A stretch of 64,000 nt of DNA from Echinococcus granulosus (Eukaryota > Platyhelminthes > Cestoda > Cyclophyllidea > Taeniidae), in the NCBI RefSeq assembly GCF_000524195.1, contig NW_020170402.1, positions 502,799-566,798 of the forward strand, in the 5' to 3' direction. Shown here one piece after another: positions 13,959-25,200 of this stretch (position 1 is the stretch's first letter; each line of letters begins with the position of its first letter). The position numbers and the translations under genes are program-made. The notes below the pieces were generated by a model. The model saw nothing but the letters and a program-made list of their open reading frames with translations. It was not told where the DNA came from and searched no databases.

Positions 13959-15017
13959 ATGACAGGGGAAAGACAACCATCCTCGACCGCATTGCTGAAA
14001 GTGGAAAACCAGATTCGTATTTACTGCTTTCTCTGTGAACTACCACGAAGCCCCTGGGCACTTGTCTTCGATTTCTCCGTCCCTGTCTGTCGAGGCTGCG
14101 TAAACTATGAGGGTGCTGATCGAATTGAACAGGTCATTCGATGGGTGGGAGCACAAAAACATGCTCTTTTACGAAGCGAAGAAAAGTCAAAGGGCATGAA
14201 GGCCCAACCTTTTCTGTCAAACCATTATCCAGCTATTATTGCGCTCTATATGGAGGCTATGAGATTTCTACAACAAAATCAGATTAATAACAACCATCAG
14301 CAGAGACAACAACAAAAGCGCAATAATCAGCGAGAGTTCAAATTTCCTGCTCCAGTTCGATCAATAGGTCAGTCTTCATTAAGGTCAGCATTATGTGTGG
14401 GTCTTTCCCACGACACTACCTGCTCCGTCCGAGATCGGCTCTTTTTCGAGTACCCTGCGGCTTCAGGCAAGCTGATAAGAGGTGTGTCCAAGTTGCTGGA
14501 GAGGATGGATGCAACGGAAGCGGAGATGGAGATCGAGGCTCAACGGGGATGTTGGTGCAAGCTAGAAGAAGCGGTATCGTACCTCCAAGACGAGTGGATT
14601 CAAGCCCATTGTTTAACTTGCGGTACCGCGTTGGAAGGAAGCCATTTCGTCCAATGTCCGGTGCGTTCGCAGCACCGATTTTGTTTTGCCTGTGCCAAGG
14701 CTGCTTTATTGGGTGCAGAGGAGAAAAACAATAGAAAGGAGGAGAAAACGAAGGAAAAACGTAGACTCTTCCATTGCCCTAGTGGAGAGATGTGTGCACT
14801 ACCGGAGAGCCCCGGTGTCCCATGGAGCTTTGTGGAATCGGAGATCGCAGTGATTCTAGGGAGTGCTGGAGTGAGCGCTAGTTGTGGCAGTGTTGGCAGG
14901 AGGCGTCATGCAACAATGTTGCTGAATTTGAAGCAGCATCAGCATCAGTCACGGAGACAAACTTCGGGAGCAAAGCTGAGAAGGATTGAATCACCCAATG
15001 CGCCGGCGATTGCGTGA
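13959..15017 (+). CDS. IRF2BP-family transcriptional co-regulator (C4 zinc finger + C-terminal RING-like domain)
   Basis: An uninterrupted 352-residue frame. In vertebrates the IRF2BP family (IRF2BP1, IRF2BP2, IRF2BPL) acts as nuclear co-repressors and probable E3 ligases. Residues about 22-58 form the family's N-terminal zinc finger, with ligands in the pattern CFLC (C23, C26) and CRGC (C44, C47) around the conserved [13 protein letters not shown], then the signature NYEGADRIE. Residues about 216-305 match the C-terminal RING-type finger: CLTC, HFVQCP, FCFAC, then HCPSG and VPWSF..SEIAVIL. Between them lies a low-complexity Gln/Asn/Arg stretch. The frame opens 57 nt earlier, but the first ATG is at 13,959 and places the finger close to the N-terminus, as is usual. 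The protein is shorter than the vertebrate members (roughly 550-800 residues) because the disordered linker is small. Single-exon structure is also usual for the family. Which vertebrate paralogue it corresponds to cannot be decided. Confidence 0.93.
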   Translation: MTGERQPSSTALLKVENQIRIYCFLCELPRSPWALVFDFSVPVCRGCVNYEGADRIEQVIRWVGAQKHALLRSEEKSKGMKAQPFLSNHYPAIIALYMEAMRFLQQNQINNNHQQRQQQKRNNQREFKFPAPVRSIGQSSLRSALCVGLSHDTTCSVRDRLFFEYPAASGKLIRGVSKLLERMDATEAEMEIEAQRGCWCKLEEAVSYLQDEWIQAHCLTCGTALEGSHFVQCPVRSQHRFCFACAKAALLGAEEKNNRKEEKTKEKRRLFHCPSGEMCALPESPGVPWSFVESEIAVILGSAGVSASCGSVGRRRHATMLLNLKQHQHQSRRQTSGAKLRRIESPNAPAIA

Positions 15018-16204
15018 TTGACTTGGGCCTATGCAATGTATATTTTGACAGACATCTTAAAAATACCTCTTTTTTCACCCTATCTGAGAAACGTTTTTTA
15101 ATGATAGAGTAACATGCTTGCTATCGGCGTCACATGTAAGCGACGCCCCGATCTTCTTGTCTGGGCTCCTAGGTCAAAAATGCAAGATATTTAAGCGAAG
15201 AGAAACAAACTGGAGAGGAGAGAACAGGAGAGGATTTGACACTCCATAAGACCATTAAAAAGTTTACTCGTAGTAATTAATCAGCTTGTGAGGCCCTGGT
15301 AAGGAAGGCAAGTACTTAACGTCATGGTTTCTCCAATTTACACGGTTCTGAACCCATCTTCGTGCCATAGCTTCTGGTCAACTAGTCCTATTCCATACAA
15401 TAACAAGATTTTTCTCCACACTAGTACGTGACTTACCACATCTTCGGGAAAGTTTTGAGGAACTACAAGCACCAGGCAAATCACAGCGCCTGGAAAAGGT
15501 GCATTCACGGAAACCGTTGTAAGACGCAAGGTCTACAAAACTTGAACGACCTCCAGAGGGATCGTTTGTTGAGGTACTTACCCAGTAGGCAGAATACCAA
15601 CGTAGGTCTTCAAACTAGTTAAAGGAAGTTTTAACACAGAACACTGTCACGTAATCATTCAAGGGGTTAAGAACACCCTTACTCCATTTGCTAACTGAAA
15701 ACGTCATTTTCCTAGGTTTATAAAATCTAGGCAACAGTCTTGTCGAATACAAAAAACAGCAAACGATTACCATTTTGCTGCAAAAAATTGCCATTTTCTT
15801 GAAAGTATGCACGTGATACCAATACACCATTTCCAAGTTACAATAATATAACGAAGTAAAAAAAAGGAGTAAAGGAGAGTGAGTAGGCTTTCGTAAGAGA
15901 TGTGTGGAGAGGGAGCAAGAAATAAAGAGACTAAAGGGTCAAAAAGTATTAAGGTCAATCCAAGTGACAAGTCGACCTTGTGAATTGGTGAATGAACACA
16001 ATGTACAGGAGAAAGCAATACTTGTGCTACTAACACCAAAATCAGTAGCAATGATACAGACAGCATCACGTAGAGTCGGGATTAGAGGGGGTACCCCAGA
16101 TAGTCGACAACGTAGTGGTGGTGGAAGAAGATAGGAGACGCGCACGCTCCTGCTCCATAGCTCTATTAAAGGATCTGCAAGAGAAAGAATAAATCCTAAA
16201 TCTA
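15018..16204. other. Intergenic region between convergent IRF2BP-like and HDAC genes
   Basis: It presumably holds the 3' UTRs of both neighbours. I see no good AATAAA directly downstream of the IRF2BP stop and no additional gene. The short frames on both strands lack domains. Confidence 0.5.
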
Positions 16205-19200
16205 TTATAGATTCGACACCTCCAAAACGCCTCGAGGTTTAACGTACAGAGCCACGTCCACAAAGCCTGAGGTATCGGGCGTAGTAAGGCACTTCCACCG
16301 TCCGCTGGCGGCGTGGACGTTGGCTACTTCAACAAGGGTCTTCACTGCCTCGGGCCGTGGAGCCCGAGCGAGTTCGGAGGGTGCAACCCAAGCCTTGGCG
16401 GCGGTGATGCAGTCATCCAGACTGGCGAGACGCTGAAGGCAACTACCACAGGGATTGACATCAAACACGGCGGGTGGTGGATTTGGGAGAAGGAGGGCAT
16501 TCAGACAAGTGGTGACACAGTCGGCTGTTACCGAGGCAACGTAGCCACCTTCAAGAACCAGACCAACTCTTCCCCCAGCTAGAGACATGCACTGAAAGGC
16601 AGAAAGAATGTTTGTTCATCTGAATCGCATTTTTTTGTAATAAGCTAGGGCTTCCATGTGAGAAACTTTAAGATTCGACGAAGATATCAGGTTCCCATCT
16701 GGCTGATAGCATTTAGTCGTGGAACTGGGTTCAGGATGGTGGATGGATCCAGCAAGAGTTAAACAAACATTACCTGCCGCGTCATCCACGCGAAAGCTCC
16801 GGGAGATATTTCATACCCACCCAGAGCACTCCCATGCCCAGCTGCTGCGTCGAACCCTGCAGAGACCAGAACCACATCTGGTGCAAACTCAGTGGCCAAA
16901 GGGAGCACAAGACTACGAAAGGCAGCCAGATACTCCGAGTCAGAGAGTCCCACTGTTCCTGACGTCTCTCCACCACTGCCTCCGCTACCCGAACATCGAG
17001 CCAGCCCCACATCCAGCGAACCAGCGGAGGAGGAGGCGGGTGAAGAGGTGCAGCTCTGCGCTATTCCGCCAACCATTGTAGGGGCGCAGTCCTCCAGCAC
17101 CCCACTATCATTTGACGAGGCAGCCTTTGTGATCTTTGTTTGACGCCAAGATTCACGACGAACCGAAGCGACAGGGCTAATATCAGTGCATCCCCAAGGA
17201 ATGTTGACGGTGTAACCACTCTGACAGTGACGCTGGAAGGAGCCCGTACCAGGAAAGAAGGTGCCTTGATCATAGCGGTGCAGAGAGATGTAGAGCAGAC
17301 CGGGGTGTTTGTCTGCGGCGAACTGCGTCCCGTTGCCATGGTGAATGTCCCAATCGACGATGAGGACTCGATTAGCCAACCCACTCTGCAGGACCGAGAG
17401 CGCAGCGATGGCTACAGAGTTGAAGTAACAGAAACCCATTGCCTGATCGGGCTCCGCGTGATGGCCAGGAGGGTGAACCAGAGCGAAGCCGTTTCTAAGA
17501 CGACCGCAAGCGAGACTATGGGAAGATGGGCGCAAGTTCGTTAGAAAGTGAATCAAAGTTGAAAAAGTAGTGTGAACGAGACTAACTTGTGGGCAAGACA
17601 GAGAACCTGCCCAACAGCAAGCCGAGCAGACCTAGAGGTAGTCTCAGGATTCCAGACGGTGTCCGAGTCGACACCCATGCCACCACAATGGAGAGTGGCC
17701 AAAGAGGAGGTAGCCAATTTTCTGTCTCCTTTCTTAACTGACGTCTCCGCGTCCATGACGAGTTCTGTCATGCTCCCAAGGCCCTCTATCTCCGCCCTCT
17801 CGTCTCCCCCATAGTCGGAAGAGGAATCAGGACAGTAGCGAGCGATGTGTTCGGAAGTGTGGAAGAGGGCCAATTCCTCCTGCAAAAGTGGATAGAGCTC
17901 TCTCAGCAGTGAAACAAAAAAACCGAGTGTTCTAGAGAGCGAACTTTAGCCTGATATAGTTATAGCTGCGCATATGAATGGAATGTCTATAGGAGAACCC
18001 TTAGGAAAGCACGCACGTGGTTAAGAAGGGGTCCTTGCAAATAACTGAATAAAAAGCTTGCCTCCAAGTGGTTTTGGATAACAAATGGGCACCTGTGGAT
18101 ATCCAAATTAATGCCTAGATAAAAGCAGTTTGATTACACTTGCTGAGAAGATCCAGTGATGTACTTTTTGCAGGCCTGTCATGAGAATTCCTGTACAACT
18201 GACTACCAACCCATTAATACCACCGGGAGCTCTTTACGTCGATGTACACCAGTGTTGCTACTCTGAGGAAAAAGAGCTTCCTAAGGCAGCAGTAAGCAGG
18301 ATTGGAGAATTGAAGATGGATAACGAAGGGCCTCAAAGGCAAACTTCAATCGCCAAAGCAAGAGAGACTATTACCCAACTTATTTTCATTTGTGCTTTGC
18401 ACCAGTCCAACTCGATGTGGCTGTTTAACAGCTACGTCCCTCCATCCGTTATTGCCATCACATGACGCTGGCACCAACACTACCGCTGCACGCACCTTGG
18501 CACGGTTCAGCTCAATTCAGCCCGTCTCTTAGCAATGGCAAGTTATTTGCGCCACCGAATTTTCAGGCGGCTTTTAAAGTATTGTCTTTAACGGCGACTA
18601 GGAAAAGAGTTCGTTGTGTTTCCAACACCTGCTCCCAAGTGGAGATTTGAAACAAGAATAATAAAAATGATGAAAATGAAGTTCGCCTCTGTAAAGCGAA
18701 GCTGGCCTGGATTCGGTGTACTCCTAAGAGGCTAGCGAAATAATATTCACCAGCGAAATCGTGGGGATTGTGCGTGTGCGACTGACTGCTAGTGATGCCC
18801 TACAGCAAAAATTTGGCAAACACCTCACCAGACTTTGACACCCAAACACAAGGAAGTCACCACCTTACACTTTTCGCCCTCACTTCCTTCGACTTGGAGC
18901 GGTTCGCTCTGGACGAGTGGTGAGTGGACGAGCATGCTGCTTCTTCTACCTGACTGTAGATGCCACAGAACCTTCCCATCTGCCAATTATACTACTCTAT
19001 TAAGTACCAAGCCCCTGGTTTCCTTAAAGAGTGGTGTTTTGAGACAAGTCCTTATCCCACATTAGCCATTTTTGACTTGACCGACTGTAAAGGGAATAAT
19101 TAAATAAAATGTGGTTTTGACTTTGAACATTCCAAATTGGAGACTTGGAAGGCCAGAACCCGAAGTGAACAATGCTGCATGGATTATTTGATCAATGAAA

Positions 19201-22200
19201 ATTAATCGAGAGGATGGCATAAGAGATCGTTGGGTTTGATTCAAAATGTCTAAAGAACTCCCGTCATCCCTTGGAGGGACTTCGTTTATCAACTTCTAAC
19301 GGTTTATTTTGGTCCCGTGAGATACCTGAGTTCAAAACAAAAGTCAGGTCACTAGAAGTGGAATCCCCAAAATTCATCACTGATAATACGTGACAAACTT
19401 CTGTGGTGAAAAAACGTGCCGAATTTTTGGGTGTAGGTATCTAACCCCCATTAAATGCGAGTTCAATTTCCCTGAAAATTTTCCGTGAAATTACCAGTGC
19501 CATAAATACTTTCAGTTGGTATTAATCAAGTTAGCTCATAAAATAATTTGACAAGTGGACCCCTGAAATACAGCTGAAGGTAACTACGCATCCATCTAGC
19601 ACAAACAAAATTCCAACAACGCTGAGAAAACTAGCTAACTAGTTCTAATCGTCCTACAGGGCAGTACTTGGTTCACCACACTTCCCCAGTGAGGGAATTG
19701 AACTGACATTTGGAACCCTGCGCTGCTCACACCTAATGTCATTCAGCTAGGCTGCTAAAAGGCTGTCATTTTCACCGTATCTCATCATCAGTTTAAGTGG
19801 AGACAGCAAGACTGCAAAGTTTGATCAAGTGGCTGGAAACCCATCAAAGTAGCATGACGAACTCTTGACTAAACACCAAGACGTTACGTGAATGGGGGCA
19901 GGGGTGAGCACGTGCCTCCTCTCTCTGTTTGCCACAAAAAAAGAACTTCACTGCAGTTTGTCTTGGCGTAAACAGACCACGTTTAGTTAGTGGTGCTGCA
20001 TGGTGGTAGTTTAAAACAGCCCATCCCAGAATTTGCGGTGGTGGCAAACGTGTGCTCCTCCTCCCCCCGCCCACCCATTTAGTCCCAGACTCACCTTCGA
20101 GACTCTAGGTTACTTACGTCTTCACTTCGAAGAGAGGAAAAGAGCCAAAACATAGGTTGCAGAAAAATCTACCATCCCAAAAGAGCATTATCACCCTCAG
20201 TACATTAAAATGTACCTATGGGCAGCTATAGGTCACGTGGATTTGATTACGCAATTAACCTCCGCAAAGAGAAAGTCAGTTCCGATGAAATCAGGCAATA
20301 TAAGAAAGCGAAAAACTAAAGGTTGCTGTTTAGGTACATCCACCACAAGGCATCATTACCAGAAAGAGGGGTACGTCGAATGAACAACGGGGGGTTCGCC
20401 CGCACACAAAGTAAAAATTCACACTTCCTGCTCCAAATCTACGCTTGGGAAACACAAGTAACACTTTTCCTAGTCGCCGTTACACTCCATATTTCAAAAG
20501 CCGCATATAAATTTTATGGCGTAATTAACTCATCCTAGCCAAGAGAATGTAGTGAGCTGAGCTGAGCTGAGCCGAGCCGAGCCAAGCCGCGAGTAGCAGT
20601 GGTGATGGTGACGCCATCATGTGATGGTAACAAGGGGTGAAGGGATGCAATTTTTAAGGAATCAATCACGTCGAGTTTGGGTGATTCTAAGCGAAAATGA
20701 GGAAAACAGGTTGGGCAATAATATGCCTTTTGTTGTGGCAATTACAGCTGCTCTTCGAGGTCCTACCTTATCCACTCAATTAACCGATCTCATTTATTGC
20801 TACCGCAGAAAGTCTGTTTGGAGGGTTATTTGAGGGCCATCGATAAGGAGAGATTTCGGTGCTATTAATTGATTGTTAGTTAGTCGTATAAATTTGCATG
20901 ACAGGGATGATGAAGGAATAGGCACATACTCTAGTGGCCATGCGTGCACGCATCCAATGACAGAAGAAGGCCAGAGGGAGGTCCTCCGACAGTGCTAAAT
21001 GAGCTTCTTGGTTAGGAGTGGCGGTGACAGAGGTGGAGGAGAGCAAACTGCGGGGTATCTGGAGTCGCGAGCTGGCAATCCGCTCGAGGACAGAGATGAT
21101 CCGCAGTGGGTGCTCTGGATGCACCTGGGGGTTATTCCCATGAGGGCAGAGGCAGACATGGGACAACATAGCCGGGTCGAAGAGGAGAGCTGTCCTGTGG
21201 GCAAGAATAGGTGTGTACGTGTGTTGAACGATATTTATTTAGTCTTATCAGTCTCATACTCTTCCTAAGGTCTGTAGGATAATTAAAAAAACTTTTAGAT
21301 AACATTAGAGACTAATGAATGTCAAATATCAGATATTCGACCAACATCTGTACTAAGCACATTGCTCCGTTGGTATTTGATCACAAATGAGCCACCCGTC
21401 CAATTGAAGACCACAACAGAGATCATAGTGATGAGTGATGTGGATGATGGCCTTAAAGCAGGTGAGATTGATGAAGTGGTTGTTAGTAGCGAGATAAAAC
21501 GTGGTAATTACTCCAACAGTACCGATTAATCAGGAGTCCTCAATGTCGTAGCATATCGATGTCGTGAAAAACATCTTGATACCTCAATATCGCAAAAAAT
21601 TCTATGGAATAAAGCAGTTAAATGAATTCATGACGTTGATAACCAAATTACGCAGATCAAATGGAAATTTCAGGTCAAAAACGGCCACGCACCTGCCGTA
21701 TTCATTAAAAGCATCAAGTACGACTAGATTTATTTAACTTTCAGCAACTGGACCACTCTAAATATAGAAAGTCATTCCATTCCAATTTTTAAGTACGACA
21801 AAAGTGGGGCATGTAAAACCACCTTAGTAGATAAATCTCACACTCCTAAAACTAATCAAATGTGACTAAATTTGAGAAGTTTTGGTAAATCTCTTTACCG
21901 ATATTTTGCTATGGAGGAAAAACGAGCACTGAATCGACTCTGCCATTGCAACTCAACAAGCACACAACGATGAAAGCAGTAATTGACAGCCATTGATCAA
22001 AGGAGTATTCAGTCGCGTGTAAGCCTAGCTTGCTTGTGTGAAGTGGTCTTGACTAGCGGCGTATTGCGATTTGCTGTCACAGTTCTACCGTTTCCGGTAA
22101 GCAACCGAGAGTTGGCGCAAATTCCGACAACGAACGAGGCGGCTGATAGATGAAAGGATAACTTTGTCACGCCTGCCAGTAGTGTGACGCCGTGATCAAG

Positions 22201-25200
22201 CGCACGTGTTTCACTCAAGAAACTAACGAGCTGAGATTAAATTACTTGGACCGAGATGAGTGACCTGTGAGTTCTTACCACGATTTTTGACTGGATTCAA
22301 ATTCTCTATTAGCTAATAGAGGGACCAAAAGACCAATCTGGCAAGCCCGTTTCAAGTGTTTACATTCCATAGAACCTCATGCAATAAATTTTTTGTTACA
22401 TTGTCTACGTCTCAAGTGCTTCGTTTACTTCGAAGGACAATGAAAGCAAACCACAGTGTGTTTTTGGGATAGCATGATACCAACTAATGAACTAAAAGCA
22501 GATGACCTCTCCACCCTCCCAACCGATAGGGAACGAGACAAACTGGCCTCAAATGCCCGGCTCTCGAGTTTCAAAGAAGGATCCAATCAACTTGGTGTTT
22601 AGTGTCTCGTCAGTCCTCCATTCAGCAGCTCAAATTTCAAAGTGTATGTTTCCGTTTCAGTCCATAACTATCCATCAATTCGATAGTAGCATCGGTCCCC
22701 CAAAACGTACTTTTTGAGATTTTAAAAGAGTTCACCACAACGAAAATGGACCCACTACCTACATTTGACCCTCCAAGCTACCACCATACAACAGTCTTAT
22801 ACGAGAAAGGGAATTTTCGCTCTAGCCATAGCAGGTATTTTACACCTAACAAGCTAAGTCAAACATACTCATTGGAGGCTAAAGATTCGCCAGTTCGTTT
22901 ACTGCCGGTGGTGGGCCAAGAAAGGACAGGTGAGAGACCGTTCCAATGCCTTAAGAGCTCATCGTAGGCGCGTTCCAGCGCACCACGCAGGAATTCGTGC
23001 GCCGTCGGCATCGGCGTTGTCGTCACTGTAGCTGGCGTGGTAGACACAACCGTAGAGGGCCTCACTGTCTCCTCCTGCGGGCCGCCCAGAGTCAGTGCAG
23101 CCAGTGTCTCCTGCGTCTCATGTAGATTCTGACTCACCTGCGTGCCTGTTGAGAAGAGATTGGAAAAAGGTTTAAGGTCAGGCCGGGATTCTTGATTTTA
23201 CCAAAGAAAAGAGCTATTAGATTTTCAGGAATACCAAGTACATCACCTTTTGCATAGTTCCCTACTGATACATTCATACAGCGTTAGATTAATATCAGGA
23301 AGGCTTCGCCACACTTTTCAGTAATGAACCATTTTGAGACAACCCAATGTACTGATCGAAACCGGAGATGTCTCGGTGCTAATCTCCAGAAAAGGCAAAT
23401 ATTTGTGAATGACTGTTGTATGGAAAATTTGCCTCTTGTGCGTTTTCATTCAAGGTGCTAAATGACTGCTGTGGCGATGGGCTAGAAACTACCGCAGCCG
23501 GAATCGGCACTGTTAGACGGTGGTGCTTGACGTCTTGTTTTCTTTGACTGGCTAGTAATTAACAGGTGGCAATCTTCGGAGGCTTACTAATTGAAGGACC
23601 ATCGAAATTACGTCAATATTTGACACTTGAATCCAAACATTCATCTTAAATTTAGCAACACGAATTCTCCCCTCAATCCAGTTTCGGAAGCACCTTGGAA
23701 CTATGGGCTTATACCCATGCCTGATGTCCTTTAATTCTCTAGTCTCTTTTGGAATGGCGCACACCTTATTACGATTTTGAAAATGATACGGCGACATATA
23801 TGAACAGCAGTGGGTCTCGATTTCGTTAACTGGAGAGCAATTCACAGACGATAAAGTCTGTAGAGGTCCGGAATGGAAGCACCACCGAAACTAAGCCAAC
23901 AATTTCGAGTTCGACACAGTAAATGGGGATACATATTCGAGGAGCCGTATTAGCATATGCTCTTGAATGCACTGATTGTGTAGATAAATAGTCTGATACC
24001 GCAACACTGATCACCACCCGATATAGAAATTGAATAAGTTCGTAGCCCATCCAACATTCATCATGAGCTCATAAGCATAGTAGGATGCAAAGCCGTATGT
24101 TGTAAAATTTGAAACACGCCTATTTGCAATTCGACTTATGGATCAACTGCGTACGTTAGTATCATCATCACCACCACAATCCACGCACTTGCTTATCACA
24201 AAAGTTGAATAAAAGAGAGAACGAATAAGGAAGTGGATGAATGATGCATCGATTACCAGAGCAGAGATTAAACTTAGAGTGACGTTAGCGAACACAGGTA
24301 ATAAGTGCCTATTAATAGGGGATGCCCACACGCAAGGAGAGATTGCCCCAAGATGGAGTTTTTACGGTCCACGCTCTCCGCGTCTACAACATGGCTACTT
24401 CCAAAATCAAGCGCCTTATCACATTGCCTTTAGGGATAACCCAAGCGTTAAAAGTAGGATGTACCTGATTGTAAAGCCATCGCTACTGCTTGCATCCAAA
24501 TAGACTCCCTAGTTACGGGTCTGACTGAAATGACAGAGGCTCGCAGTAGAACAACCACCGCCCCAATCTCAAGGTTTACATCATGGCCAGTACTGCAGTT
24601 AGAAAGCGGTAAAAGATGGGTAAAGCGTGAAGATTTGAGACCTTTCTCCGTATCACTAAGATTAAAGATTAACTCGCACCGATTGGGGAAAATGAGGTCC
24701 AAAAATTTAACGAAATTAGAACAAAACTCCAGGAAAATACTTCAGACAAGTGTCTCTCCAAAAAAGCGATTTGCATACGAATTGCGCTCGATAAATTACG
24801 GTGACAGTGACAAATGGAGCTATCAAATTTGGTAGTCATCTTATTGTAATTGAAAGCCGCTGCTACAGTACCACCTAATCCCATTACTATCACATAACTT
24901 TCGACCACACAAAAAGCATTTTTAGGGGCGCTGACCTAGAGTTTAACTGTAGCTTTATCGCTTTTCAATCAAGCACTGTGAAAAAAAAGACAGAAAGTAC
25001 CCAACTGCTACCGTGCTTCCTAGCTTTCACACTGGGATAGGTTGGAAAACTCTTCCTGGCTCCGAAAAGCCACAAGTTCCGCTTGGATTAAAAAGTTCTC
25101 ATCAACTTGGCAATTTAAATTAAAAGCGAATGGAAATCATCATGCTCCATTCTTAATGCGAAGCCGCGAGACAAGAGGATATTACTAGGTCGCTAATATG

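Noticed and set aside
14393..14734. Second plus-strand frame of 113 codons within the IRF2BP-like gene
   Set aside because: Out-of-frame shadow; the 352-residue frame carries both zinc-binding domains.
16719..17556. Several plus-strand open frames over the HDAC catalytic exons
   Set aside because: They are antisense shadows of the high-GC HDAC exons; the minus strand encodes the conserved enzyme.
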